Shown here in pieces: positions 7,839 to 14,943 of a stretch of DNA of 64,000 nucleotides. Origin of the DNA: Catonella massiliensis. GTDB lineage: Bacteria; Bacillota; Clostridia; Lachnospirales; Lachnospiraceae. Under the pieces are notes generated by a model. That model worked only from the letters and a program-made list of their open reading frames with translations. It had not been told where the DNA came from and made no database searches. Positions within the stretch are counted from its first letter, which is position 1. Every line of letters starts with the position of its first letter. A program made the translations under genes and the position numbers. The stretch is taken from assembly GCF_016651435.1 (NCBI RefSeq), contig NZ_JAEPRJ010000001.1, forward strand, positions 2,356,001 to 2,420,000, in the 5' to 3' direction.

Positions 7839-9083
7839 TCATCCTCCTTTTTTTATCTTACCTTCGCCGTATTTTTCATTTATTTTTTTAAGCATGGTAT
7901 CTAACTTATCGGTTTTTTCTTTTTTCTTTGACTCATTTAGTCTAATCTCATCCTGCGCACTTTTCTCCTTCATATAGGAAAATATATCAAGCTGCTTGCA
8001 TTCATTTTCAGCCAGATTCGATACACCTACTCCAACCAGCCTAATGCCATCATTTTCGTTAAATAAGCCTCTCTCTCCAAAGCAAAGCTCTCTCATAAGT
8101 ATAAGGGAAATGCTTTCTATATCCTTGATATCATTGGTTGGTTCTACCAGAGTAGTCTGCTTTGACCTCCTCTTAAAGCTGCTTGTTTTGGCAATAACGC
8201 TTATAGTATAGCCTGCTGCCTCATCTTTTGTAAGCCTTTTCCCCACACTTTCTGAAAGCCAGTGTATGACAGGGGGCATTTCTTTATCGTAGGTAGACAC
8301 CCTGATGTCTGTGGGCAGGGTGGTCTCGTTTGAATAGCTCTTAGCAGCCTCCCTCTCCCCCGATACCACATCGCTTCCCCTGCCGTTAGCACTCTCATAG
8401 ATATATTCTCCTGACTTTTCACCTAGCAGAGAGCAAAGCAGGGCTTTATCGAGCTTAGCTGCATCTCCTATTGTCTTAACTCCTATATTCTTAAGTTTTT
8501 CAGAAGTCTTATAGCCACAGCCATGTAGCTTTTCTATGGGAAGAGTCCACATTTTCTCCTTTATTTCCTCCGGAAAAAGAGTATGTACCTTGTAAGGCTT
8601 TTCAAAATCACTTGCCATCTTGGCAAGGAGCTTGATAGTAGATATACCGATATTAACAGTAAATCCAAGGCTTTCATAGATTTCTTCCTTGATTTTCTCT
8701 GCCTTAGTTATAGGTTCATCTGTCCCTGTCATATCAAGATATGCCTCATCAATAGACACCTGTTCTACTGCTAAGGCATATTTCTTAAGTATATCTATAA
8801 ACTTCGCCGAGTATTCTCTATAGGTCTTAAAGTCAGAAGGGAAAAGTCTTAGACTCGGGCATTTTTCAAGGGACCTCATGACAGGTTCACCTGTCCTTAC
8901 TCCCTGCTTCTTGGCAGGAATCGAACAGGCTGTGATAACTCCATGTCTTTTTGACACATCCCCTCCTATGGCAGAGGGTATGGTTCTAAGGTCAATGCTT
9001 CCCGGCTCTTCTTTAAGCATCTTAACTGCTGTCCACGAAAGAAAGGCTGAGTTTACATCCACATGGAATATCAGCTTGTCCAT
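7839..9083 (-). CDS. dinB: Y-family DNA polymerase IV (DinB)
   Basis: 414-residue error-prone translesion polymerase. The palm begins with IFHVDVNSAFLSW (a common clostridial variant of HVDMDxFFA) and has the catalytic SIDEAYLDM. A helix-hairpin-helix region follows (LPIEKLHGCGYKTSEKLKNIGVKTIGD), then the little-finger domain. Near the end, KQLDIFSY fits the beta-clamp-binding consensus QLxLF, followed by a Lys/Glu-rich tail. Its final codons supply the ribosome site of maf. It follows the Nudix gene by 21 bases. Co-transcription with nucleotide-pool cleaning enzymes (Nudix, Maf) and GreA suggests a nucleic-acid damage theme. No LexA box was recognised upstream. Confidence 0.92.
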   Translation of the reverse strand: MDKLIFHVDVNSAFLSWTAVKMLKEEPGSIDLRTIPSAIGGDVSKRHGVITACSIPAKKQGVRTGEPVMRSLEKCPSLRLFPSDFKTYREYSAKFIDILKKYALAVEQVSIDEAYLDMTGTDEPITKAEKIKEEIYESLGFTVNIGISTIKLLAKMASDFEKPYKVHTLFPEEIKEKMWTLPIEKLHGCGYKTSEKLKNIGVKTIGDAAKLDKALLCSLLGEKSGEYIYESANGRGSDVVSGEREAAKSYSNETTLPTDIRVSTYDKEMPPVIHWLSESVGKRLTKDEAAGYTISVIAKTSSFKRRSKQTTLVEPTNDIKDIESISLILMRELCFGERGLFNENDGIRLVGVGVSNLAENECKQLDIFSYMKEKSAQDEIRLNESKKKEKTDKLDTMLKKINEKYGEGKIKKGG

Positions 9084-9104
9084 TTCTTCACCTCCAAAGT
9101 GAAT

Positions 9105-9605
9105 CTACTTCAGATATCCTCTCTTGCCTAGGAATGTTCTATATCTTTCTCTCTGACTCCTTATGATGTCATCTGAGTTAACAAAGTCTGCAAATTCTGC
9201 TTCGCTTATCCATTTATAGCCAATGGTCTCGTTTTCCTGCAAGGTTACGCAGTCCTTCGCGCAGTCAGTCCTTGTATAAAAGTCTTCAAATATGCATTTC
9301 CCGTGTATAGTCCTGCCAATGTGTTCAAAGTCTTCTGCTTCTATTCCGGTCTCTTCTTTTAGTTCCCTCTTTATACAGGTAAGCTTGTCCTCGCCTTTTA
9401 GTGCACTTCCTCCTGCTGTGGCTTCGTATTTGCCGGGATTGGTAGGCTTGTTTAGGTCTCGCTTCATAAGTAGAAAGTCGCCATCTTCATGCTGAACCAG
9501 TACTTCGCATACAAGATGATAAAGCCCATCAGGTATCTTTTCTCCCCTAACCAGGTCAACACCTGCAAGGGTTTCGTCTCTATTATAACCGTCCCAAATT
9601 TCCAT
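9105..9605 (-). CDS. Nudix hydrolase
   Basis: 166 residues with a complete Nudix box, GGSALKGEDK...RELKEETGI, coordinating Mg2+ for hydrolysis of a nucleoside-diphosphate-linked substrate. The N-terminus (YNRDETLAGVDLVRGEKIPDGLYHL) resembles the isopentenyl-diphosphate-isomerase-like/YfcD group, so the substrate might be a nucleotide sugar or isoprenoid diphosphate; this cannot be settled here. GGAGG lies four bases before the ATG. It appears to be the first gene of a six-gene run ending with the hydrogenase at 3253. No strong promoter was recognised, and a palindromic repeat begins 50 bases upstream. Confidence 0.87.
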   Translation of the reverse strand: MEIWDGYNRDETLAGVDLVRGEKIPDGLYHLVCEVLVQHEDGDFLLMKRDLNKPTNPGKYEATAGGSALKGEDKLTCIKRELKEETGIEAEDFEHIGRTIHGKCIFEDFYTRTDCAKDCVTLQENETIGYKWISEAEFADFVNSDDIIRSQRERYRTFLGKRGYLK

Positions 9606-9653
9606 GATTCCTCCAAAACTTCTGAATAATAATACTATTTCATACTGTGTGAC

Positions 9654-9738
9654 GCCCGGAATGATAGAATTTCAGACTCGCTCCGGCATCCGCTTCGCTT
9701 CGCCTAACACGCTCGCTTAGAATTCTATCATTCCGGGC
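9654..9738 (-). repeat. Palindromic dispersed repeat, short form, copy A (inverted)
   Basis: 85-bp element with perfect 18-bp terminal inverted repeats (9654-9671 and 9721-9738). The interior, read on the minus strand, has AAGCGAGCG, GCGAAGCGAAGCGGATG and CCGGAGCGAGTCTG, matching the copies at 19544-19627 and 19709-19792. The arm sequence differs from those copies on both sides at once, so pairing is preserved. No coding capacity. Confidence 0.85.
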
Positions 9739-9744
9739 TGTGAA

Positions 9745-9955
9745 CTGAAAGTCTGTCTTACTTACGCCTTCTTCTCCCAATGTGCTTACTTTTGTTCTAC
9801 TAGTTAAGCCTAAACTAATAATGCCGCATAGTTCGCTGTTGCCGCTCTGACTTCGTGCTTCGCACTCGTAGGTTGCGGACAGCTATTATATAGGCAGGAC
9901 TAACGCACTTTGCTTCGTTGCTTCGCACCTTGCAAAGTACGAGTCACTGCCAAAA
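9745..9955. other. Non-coding stretch with degenerate palindromic repeat fragments
   Basis: No gene is visible. The stretch carries GCTTCGC-rich pieces like those inside the flanking repeats and a 7-bp inverted repeat (ACTTTGC...GCAAAGT, about 9908-9938). It is best read as decayed members of the same repeat family. Confidence 0.4.
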
Positions 9956-10090
9956 AGCGAGCGCATTAGGTTTTTCGTCAAAGGAGCTATTCTTAAACCG
10001 CCTCTCACAGAAAAACCGGAGCGAGTCTGGACATTTATTAGTGAAGGCGTCACTTAGTCAAACGAACATAACATCAGTGAAGGCATCACT
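9956..10090 (+). repeat. Palindromic dispersed repeat, long form, plus two tandem hairpin units
   Basis: A 105-bp element (9956-10060) shares AGCGAGCGCATTAGG at the left and CCGGAGCGAGTCTGGACA at the right with the inverted copy at 19310-19416; the roughly 45-base centre differs. Its right end AGTGAAGGCGTCACTTAGTC is repeated 36 bases later at 10076 with two changes. Each unit can form an AGTGA/TCACT hairpin (10040-10054 and 10076-10090). Confidence 0.75.
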
Positions 10091-10126
10091 AAGTCAAATC
10101 AAAAGTAAGCTCATTGCCTTCTCATT

Positions 10127-10846
10127 CTAGCATAGCGGATTTTTGCTTGGTTTTCCACCCGCACGAGGATATTTTTTAGGAGTATTTTTTACTTTTTCTA
10201 TAGAAATCAGCACCCTGGTATAGTCAGTATCCTTTATGGTAAACTGTGCCTTATCCTTTATTTCTCCGCCAAGCACCCTAATAGCTGTCTTTGATGCCTC
10301 GATCTCTTCATCGGCTCCAACTGCCTTATAAGCCACGAATTTCCCGCCTGGTTTAACATAAGGGAGGCAATATTCGCTAAGGGTTGGGAGAGCAGATACA
10401 GCCCTTGATATGCATAGGTCAAAGCTCTCTCTGTATTCTCCCTTGGTCTGCAGCTCCTCCGCTCTGGAGTGTATGGTAACTATGTCTTTAAGCTCAAGTT
10501 CCTCGATTACCTCATTTAAGAAGTTCAATCTTTTATTGAGGGAATCAAGGAGCAGCACCTTAGTTTCAGGGAATACTATCTTGATAGGAACTCCCGGAAA
10601 GCCTGCGCCTGTACCGATATCCAGCACAGTCATAGGTGTAGTCATATCCATTACCTTTGCTATCATAAGGCTGTCTACAAAGTGCTTGATGACAAATTCT
10701 TCGTAGTCTGTGATAGCGGTAAGGTTCATTACCTTGTTTTTTTCTATTACCATCTCGTAGAATCTATAGAGTTTGTCACATTGCTCTGAAGTTATTGTAA
10801 TTTCTTCATTTTCCAGTTTTTTTATAATAAGTGATTTATCTTCCAT
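10127..10846 (-). CDS. rsmG: 16S rRNA (guanine527-N7)-methyltransferase RsmG
   Basis: 239 residues, normal length. It uses S-adenosylmethionine to methylate N7 of G527 of 16S rRNA; loss of this enzyme is known to give low-level streptomycin resistance in other bacteria. The SAM-binding motif VLDIGTGAGFPGVPIKI is intact, as are NLTAITDYEEFVIKHFVDSL, SRAVSALPTLSEYCLPYVKPGG and the closing KYPRAGGKPSKNPL. In many Firmicutes the gene lies beside mnmG near the origin; here it stands alone between a repeat cluster and a toxin-antitoxin pair. Confidence 0.95.
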   Translation of the reverse strand: MEDKSLIIKKLENEEITITSEQCDKLYRFYEMVIEKNKVMNLTAITDYEEFVIKHFVDSLMIAKVMDMTTPMTVLDIGTGAGFPGVPIKIVFPETKVLLLDSLNKRLNFLNEVIEELELKDIVTIHSRAEELQTKGEYRESFDLCISRAVSALPTLSEYCLPYVKPGGKFVAYKAVGADEEIEASKTAIRVLGGEIKDKAQFTIKDTDYTRVLISIEKVKNTPKKYPRAGGKPSKNPLC

Positions 10847-10877
10847 CAGTCATCCTCTTTCGTGAATATAATCATAC

Positions 10878-11189
10878 CTATAGCCCCCGTATGATATCCA
10901 AATAATTTTGTATCTGCCCAAGCACCGCATATACAGTAACTATCTTTTCCTTTATTTTATAAAAGACAAGATTTTTTTCAAGAATTAATACCATATAGCC
11001 CTGTCTTTTAAGTACATTGTATTTTGGTGTAGTTCCGATATAAGGATTGTCCCCTAAAGATAATATAGCCTCTTCAAGTTCACTTAATTTCTTCAAAGCC
11101 ACGCTATTTCCAAAATTTTCAGCAATATAAAGTATATTTTCCCTTATCAGAGCATCGGCTGTATCAGTTCTTATAATCCCATATTTCAA
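10878..11189 (-). CDS. RelE/ParE-family toxin
   Basis: 103-residue toxin of the RelE/ParE superfamily, either a ribosome-dependent mRNA nuclease (RelE) or a gyrase poison (ParE). The fold signature is visible as a helix pair (ADALIRENILYIAENFG, ALKKLSELEEAILSLGDNPYIG) followed by beta strands ending in YKIKEKIVTVYAVLGQIQNY. The NPYIGT and VLGQIQN segments favour ParE-like over RelE, tentatively. Its ATG overlaps the antitoxin stop by four bases (11186-11189), the usual arrangement with antitoxin first. Confidence 0.82.
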   Translation of the reverse strand: MKYGIIRTDTADALIRENILYIAENFGNSVALKKLSELEEAILSLGDNPYIGTTPKYNVLKRQGYMVLILEKNLVFYKIKEKIVTVYAVLGQIQNYLDIIRGL

Positions 11190-11470
11190 ATCCTCTCCTC
11201 CTTAAGAATATCTCTCAAATCATCAAAAGTATCCTTAATAGGAGCAACTCTCTCATATTTAACATCTTCATCAGCTTCTGCAAGTATTTCTAAAAGCTCA
11301 ATTCGGGCTTTCATTCTTTTATATTCCTCATATCCGATGGAAACCGTATCTCCCCGTCCATTTACGGTAATTATAACTGCTTCCTTCTCTTCCCTGCATT
11401 GTCTGGATATTTCATTATAATGATTACGCAGATCTACTGACGGTCTGATTGTTTCCTGTTTGATAAACAT
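11186..11470 (-). CDS. Phd/YefM-family antitoxin
   Basis: 94-residue antitoxin. The N-terminal half (RPSVDLRNHYNEISRQCREEKEAVIITVNGRGDTVSIGYEEY without breaks in frame) has the Phd/YefM DNA-binding fold; the acidic C-terminus (EADEDVKYERVAPIKDTFDDL) should bind and neutralise the partner toxin. GAGG lies seven bases before the ATG. It is expected to repress its own promoter through the palindrome at 11491-11521. Confidence 0.85.
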   Translation of the reverse strand: MFIKQETIRPSVDLRNHYNEISRQCREEKEAVIITVNGRGDTVSIGYEEYKRMKARIELLEILAEADEDVKYERVAPIKDTFDDLRDILKEERI

Positions 11471-11490
11471 AGGCTTGCCTCAAAAAAAAA

Positions 11491-11528
11491 TATAGACATA
11501 TTATATCTTAATATGTCTATAAAATCAA
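11491..11528 (-). promoter_or_regulatory. Toxin-antitoxin promoter with overlapping 13-bp palindromic operator
   Basis: On the minus strand TTGATT (11523-11528), 17-base spacer, TATAAT (11500-11505). A perfect 13-bp inverted repeat (11491-11503 and 11509-11521, 5-base centre) covers the -10 and the transcription start, as expected for autorepression by a Phd-type antitoxin. Confidence 0.8.
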
Positions 11529-11582
11529 TTGACCTTAACTGGCGTCATCTATATTTGCCATGTAGCATGAACAATCTCAATA

Positions 11583-12425
11583 TTAAGCCTTCACTACAGG
11601 TACCCAAAGCTCCATTTTATAATCAGAGCTGTGCATATCGCCTTTGAAATAATACTCGAAATCAGGCTTTCCTGAATGGATATAACCATGTTCCGGGAAG
11701 AATACCTCCATCAGGTATTTCCAACCGGCATGTATGCACTCCGGTACCTTTCCGGTTAATTTAACTACTGCATACTCTGCCTCGTCAACTTCTAAAACTT
11801 CCAGTCCCATATCTTTAGCCTTTTCTACGTCTGTAGTAATATATCCTGCCATATAGTTTATCCTGTCAGGACTTTCAACATCATGACAAATTCCTACTCT
11901 TTCTCCTTTACCGAGTCCTGCCAGTTCTTCGTGGCTGTACTTTTCATATAGCTTATCCCATACGTTCGGGCATAGTGATGAGTTTATATCCTGCTCATTA
12001 TACCCTGCCACCTTAAATGCCTGTTTCTTTTCAATCTTAATATCCATGCTTCTTCCTCCTTTTACGCTAAGTGCGAGCCTGATTCTGGAAACCAGCTTAA
12101 ACGGCTTCCCTTCTTTTACTTCAGAGGGAGTAAAGCCATGGAATTTTTTGAAAGCAACACCAAAAGCGTCAGGCGATTCGTAGCCGTATTTCATTGCTAT
12201 ATCAATTATTTTTTCGTCTGTGTCCCGCAAGTCTATCGCTGCCTCAGTAAGCCTTCTACTTCTTATGTATTCAGAAAGTGTAGTTTCTGTAAGCATAGAG
12301 AAAAGTCTGCTAAACATCGGATAAGAGTAACCGGATAAGCTTGAAATCTTCTTCTCGTCAATCTCACCATCAAGTACTGTTTCTATATAATTCACAGTAT
12401 CATTAAACAATTTTATGATATTCAC
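11583..12425 (-). CDS. AraC-type regulator fused to a GyrI-like effector-binding domain
   Basis: 280 residues. The N-terminal 110 are two helix-turn-helix motifs of the AraC type (SSLSGYSYPMFSRLFS, IIDIAMKYGYESPDAFGVAFKKFHGFTPSE). The C-terminal 150 are a GyrI-like/SOUL-type small-molecule-binding domain (GICHDVESPDRINYMAGY, PEHGYIHSGKPDFEYYF) as in Rob and BmrR-like multidrug sensors. It probably binds an amphipathic ligand and activates a nearby transporter or resistance gene, though none adjoins. Start is GTG at 12425 with GGAGG eight bases upstream. Confidence 0.87.
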   Translation of the reverse strand: MNIIKLFNDTVNYIETVLDGEIDEKKISSLSGYSYPMFSRLFSMLTETTLSEYIRSRRLTEAAIDLRDTDEKIIDIAMKYGYESPDAFGVAFKKFHGFTPSEVKEGKPFKLVSRIRLALSVKGGRSMDIKIEKKQAFKVAGYNEQDINSSLCPNVWDKLYEKYSHEELAGLGKGERVGICHDVESPDRINYMAGYITTDVEKAKDMGLEVLEVDEAEYAVVKLTGKVPECIHAGWKYLMEVFFPEHGYIHSGKPDFEYYFKGDMHSSDYKMELWVPVVKA

Positions 12426-12513
12426 TTTAATTCCCTCCTTTCGCTTATCATTTTAGCGTTTTGGAAGATAATTTACCCTAGAAATTGGGTACAAATTTGC
12501 AAGGATGGTAATA

Positions 12514-13044
12514 CTATATTTTTATTTTAGCTGACATTATTTCATCTTTATTTATGATATAAAATATGTTGCCATTATTTACACTCCGTGACCAAAGTTT
12601 ATCTGCATTAAAATCTTGCTTTTCCAGCATAGCAACCATACCGGAACCAAGTTTGATAAACTTACCCTTAAATTCTTTCTTAGTACATTTTGGAATAAAT
12701 TTCTCTATAGATTTGATATTTGTAGCATAAACAAGCTCATCTTCAAAGTTTAATACCTGCGGAATAATAATTATTTCTTTAACACGCTTTGAACCTCTCA
12801 AAATCTTAATATTATTCTCAAGTTTCTTTAGTAAACCTTCTTCTTCAACGTCAGTATCAAATATCAATACTATTGTTGTGTCTGGTTTAATGTTCATAAG
12901 CCTACTGTTTTTGATTTCATTCTGCAAAATATTTAATACATCAATCTTTCCCGATAACACATATTTATTTTTTATTTGTTCTATAAATACTTTTTCAGTC
13001 TCACCTTCAACATAGTACTGAACCGGATTTTTATTTATTTTCAA
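12514..13044 (-). CDS. Stand-alone TOPRIM-like nuclease partner of the AAA ATPase
   Basis: 176 residues. The first strand ends in YYVEGETEKVF and a later strand in LIFDTDVEEE; E13 with D63 and D65 match the Glu and Asp-x-Asp metal-binding pattern of TOPRIM nucleases (as in OLD, GajA, RloB, and the DUF4435 AriB of PARIS). It is much shorter than those proteins. The start is TTG 13042-13044 with GGAGG nine bases upstream, and the gene overlaps the ATPase gene by 14 bases, so both products should be made together. Function inferred: effector of a two-gene defence system triggered through the ATPase. Family assignment is by motif reading only. Confidence 0.6.
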   Translation of the reverse strand: MKINKNPVQYYVEGETEKVFIEQIKNKYVLSGKIDVLNILQNEIKNSRLMNIKPDTTIVLIFDTDVEEEGLLKKLENNIKILRGSKRVKEIIIIPQVLNFEDELVYATNIKSIEKFIPKCTKKEFKGKFIKLGSGMVAMLEKQDFNADKLWSRSVNNGNIFYIINKDEIMSAKIKI

Positions 13045-14104
13045 CTTCTAAGTCCTCCAGTTCATATATTTTATCTCTGCTTGGAACTACATCAAATACA
13101 TCATTTTCCATTGCATTTCTAAGAGATATATCATTTTTCTTTATATACTCACTTGGATATACTACTTCTATTTTTTCTCGTTTTCTTAAAAAAGAAAAAC
13201 TATGTCTTGGAAGATTCATGTCCAATAAGTCCATATTGTGCGAGGTGAAAAATAGCTGCTCTCCGCCTCCAAGCTTATTAATCATCACACTTAAAAATGC
13301 CTGCTCCAAATCAGAATGCACATAAGAGAATTTTTCGTCACAGTAGTAGAAACCATTTTCTCTTAAAATAATTGAACTTATCAAATCTGCAATCCTAATT
13401 CCAGCAACGGTTCCACTTGATAACTTACTTTCCTTAATTACCTCACCTTCCTGTATAATTATCTCCTGATTTTCTTTTTTTATTACATAACTGTCTTTAA
13501 CATCTAATTTTTTTACAGAGATTATATCGGTATCAAGTGCCTGCAAAACTTTTTCAAGTACTGCCAGCTTTAATCCATCATCCGTATTATTAATTAAAAT
13601 GAATTCACTGCCTTCACTTAGGGCAAAATTCCAGCCTATCTTGGTTATTCTTTCATTCCCTATTTCTTTAGTTGTTTCTTCTAATTTTTTACAGCATTTT
13701 TCATATGAATCGTTTTTTGCTATATATGCTTTCTGCACCTGTATAATAACTTTCTTATTATCCGGAAAAATTTCTCCGATAAATCTGTGCATAACATTTT
13801 CGACTAAAACAATATCTGCACTGAATTTTCCAACTTTATTTTTATCACTTATAGCATTTACTAAGCCATCAAACTGTTTTAGTGCAATACTATAAAAAAT
13901 ATCCCTAATTGCCTTCCCTAAAGTGGTTTTTCCTGAGGCATTACTACCCATTATAATATTAACTTTTTTATATCTAAAATTTGGTCTTTCCGGCAGATGT
14001 TCATTAGGAATGGTGCTTCCAACTATCTTCTTTGGATAAGCAAAATTCATCTTAAAATCCTTGAAGCCATATATATTATCCAGTTCTAAATTCATTATTA
14101 TCAT
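13031..14104 (-). CDS. AAA/ABC-type ATPase (AAA_15/AAA_21-like), defence-type
   Basis: 357 residues. Walker A GSNASGKTT after a conserved beta strand (VNIIMGSN), ABC-like signature LSSGTVAGIRIADLI, Walker B FYYCDE and switch FTSHNMDLLD. The signature plus Walker B ending in DE put it with SMC/OLD-like ATPases that act as sensors in anti-phage systems such as PARIS (AriA), RloA/AbiL and Gabija. Start ATG 14104 is chosen since GAGG lies six bases upstream; the TTG at 14110 abuts it. An 8-bp inverted repeat (14118-14144) lies just upstream. It is followed by the TOPRIM partner with 14 bases of overlap. Confidence 0.8.
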   Translation of the reverse strand: MIIMNLELDNIYGFKDFKMNFAYPKKIVGSTIPNEHLPERPNFRYKKVNIIMGSNASGKTTLGKAIRDIFYSIALKQFDGLVNAISDKNKVGKFSADIVLVENVMHRFIGEIFPDNKKVIIQVQKAYIAKNDSYEKCCKKLEETTKEIGNERITKIGWNFALSEGSEFILINNTDDGLKLAVLEKVLQALDTDIISVKKLDVKDSYVIKKENQEIIIQEGEVIKESKLSSGTVAGIRIADLISSIILRENGFYYCDEKFSYVHSDLEQAFLSVMINKLGGGEQLFFTSHNMDLLDMNLPRHSFSFLRKREKIEVVYPSEYIKKNDISLRNAMENDVFDVVPSRDKIYELEDLEVENK

Positions 14105-14117
14105 AAACAACCTCGCA

Positions 14118-14144
14118 TATTAGTTCTGTTATTTGTAACTAATA
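14118..14144. promoter_or_regulatory. 8-bp inverted repeat upstream of the ATPase-TOPRIM pair
   Basis: TATTAGTT (14118-14125) pairs with AACTAATA (14137-14144), 11 bases apart, 14 bases before the ATPase start. It could be an operator or a leader hairpin. Confidence 0.4.
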
Positions 14145-14178
14145 GTAGTTTATCATTTATTTATAGAGTTTACAAGTG

Positions 14179-14922
14179 CTAATACCCAATCCTAAAATAA
14201 TCCAAATAAGCCTTATACCTATCCTGTGCAGTTAAGCAGGTATCTCTTAGATAGCCTTTTTCTGTTTCCCATTCTGCAAGACCACGGTAATAAAACATTT
14301 TCAAATCATCTTCTATAATAAATGGTACAATGTTGTATTTCAGGCATTCCTTGAACATAATCAGTCTACCGACACGACCGTTTCCGTCCTGAAATGGATG
14401 AATTTTTTCAAATTTTGCATGAAAGTCCAAAACATCATCTAAGCTTTTTTCTTCTTTTGCATTATACTCATCTAACAGCTCTTTCATCTTGCCAGACACC
14501 TCTTCAGGAGGGGTAGTGTGCATTCCACCCACTTCATTGGGAAGCTTCTTATAGTCTCCAACCACAAACCAATCTCTTCTTGAATCACTGGTTCCATTTT
14601 TAAGAAGTAAATGTAACTCCTTTATAAATTCTTGTGTGAGCGTAGACTTTGCATTGTCGATTATAAGGCTGACTATGCGGAAATGATTTGCTGTTTCAAT
14701 CACATCATCTACATTGATACTGCCATTTTCTACATCTATAGTATTGGTTTCGAATATATACCTAGTCTGCTCGTGAGTGAGACTGCTGCCTTCAATATGG
14801 TTAGAATTATATGTAAGCTCTATCTGGGTTTTGTGATATATCCCACCAGCATAGCCCGAAGATTTTTCTTCCTGTAAGATATCAAGCAGTAATTTATTCC
14901 TGTTTTGCAACATTTCCTCCAT
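14179..14922 (-). CDS. Fic family protein (AMP-transferase type)
   Basis: 247 residues. The active-site motif HPFQDGNGRVGR (His175) is complete, so nucleotidyl (usually AMP) transfer to a target hydroxyl is expected. An N-terminal inhibitory motif S40-x3-E44-G45 is present (SNHIEGSSLT), which places it in the self-inhibited class II type and argues against a freely active toxin. The target is unknown. It lies 21 bases downstream of an ABC exporter and about 75 bases upstream of the ATPase-TOPRIM pair, all on the same strand. The GGAGG in the first codons makes the exact start uncertain by a few residues. Confidence 0.88.
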   Translation of the reverse strand: MEEMLQNRNKLLLDILQEEKSSGYAGGIYHKTQIELTYNSNHIEGSSLTHEQTRYIFETNTIDVENGSINVDDVIETANHFRIVSLIIDNAKSTLTQEFIKELHLLLKNGTSDSRRDWFVVGDYKKLPNEVGGMHTTPPEEVSGKMKELLDEYNAKEEKSLDDVLDFHAKFEKIHPFQDGNGRVGRLIMFKECLKYNIVPFIIEDDLKMFYYRGLAEWETEKGYLRDTCLTAQDRYKAYLDYFRIGY

Positions 14923-14943
14923 TATTTATCTTATTCTCACTCC

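Noticed and set aside
10040..10090. Regularly spaced 36-bp repeats resembling a CRISPR start
   Set aside because: Only two units, each a hairpin within a larger dispersed repeat, no cas genes and no further spacers.
13599..13895. Plus-strand open frame opposite the ATPase gene
   Set aside because: A shadow of the minus-strand coding frame; no ribosome site and no recognisable domain.
12514..14922. Integrated prophage or conjugative element
   Set aside because: No integrase, structural, or transfer genes and no attachment-site duplication were seen.
14179..14922. Free Fic toxin
   Set aside because: The protein carries its own inhibitory S-x3-E-G motif, so it is not a bare class I toxin awaiting a separate antitoxin.
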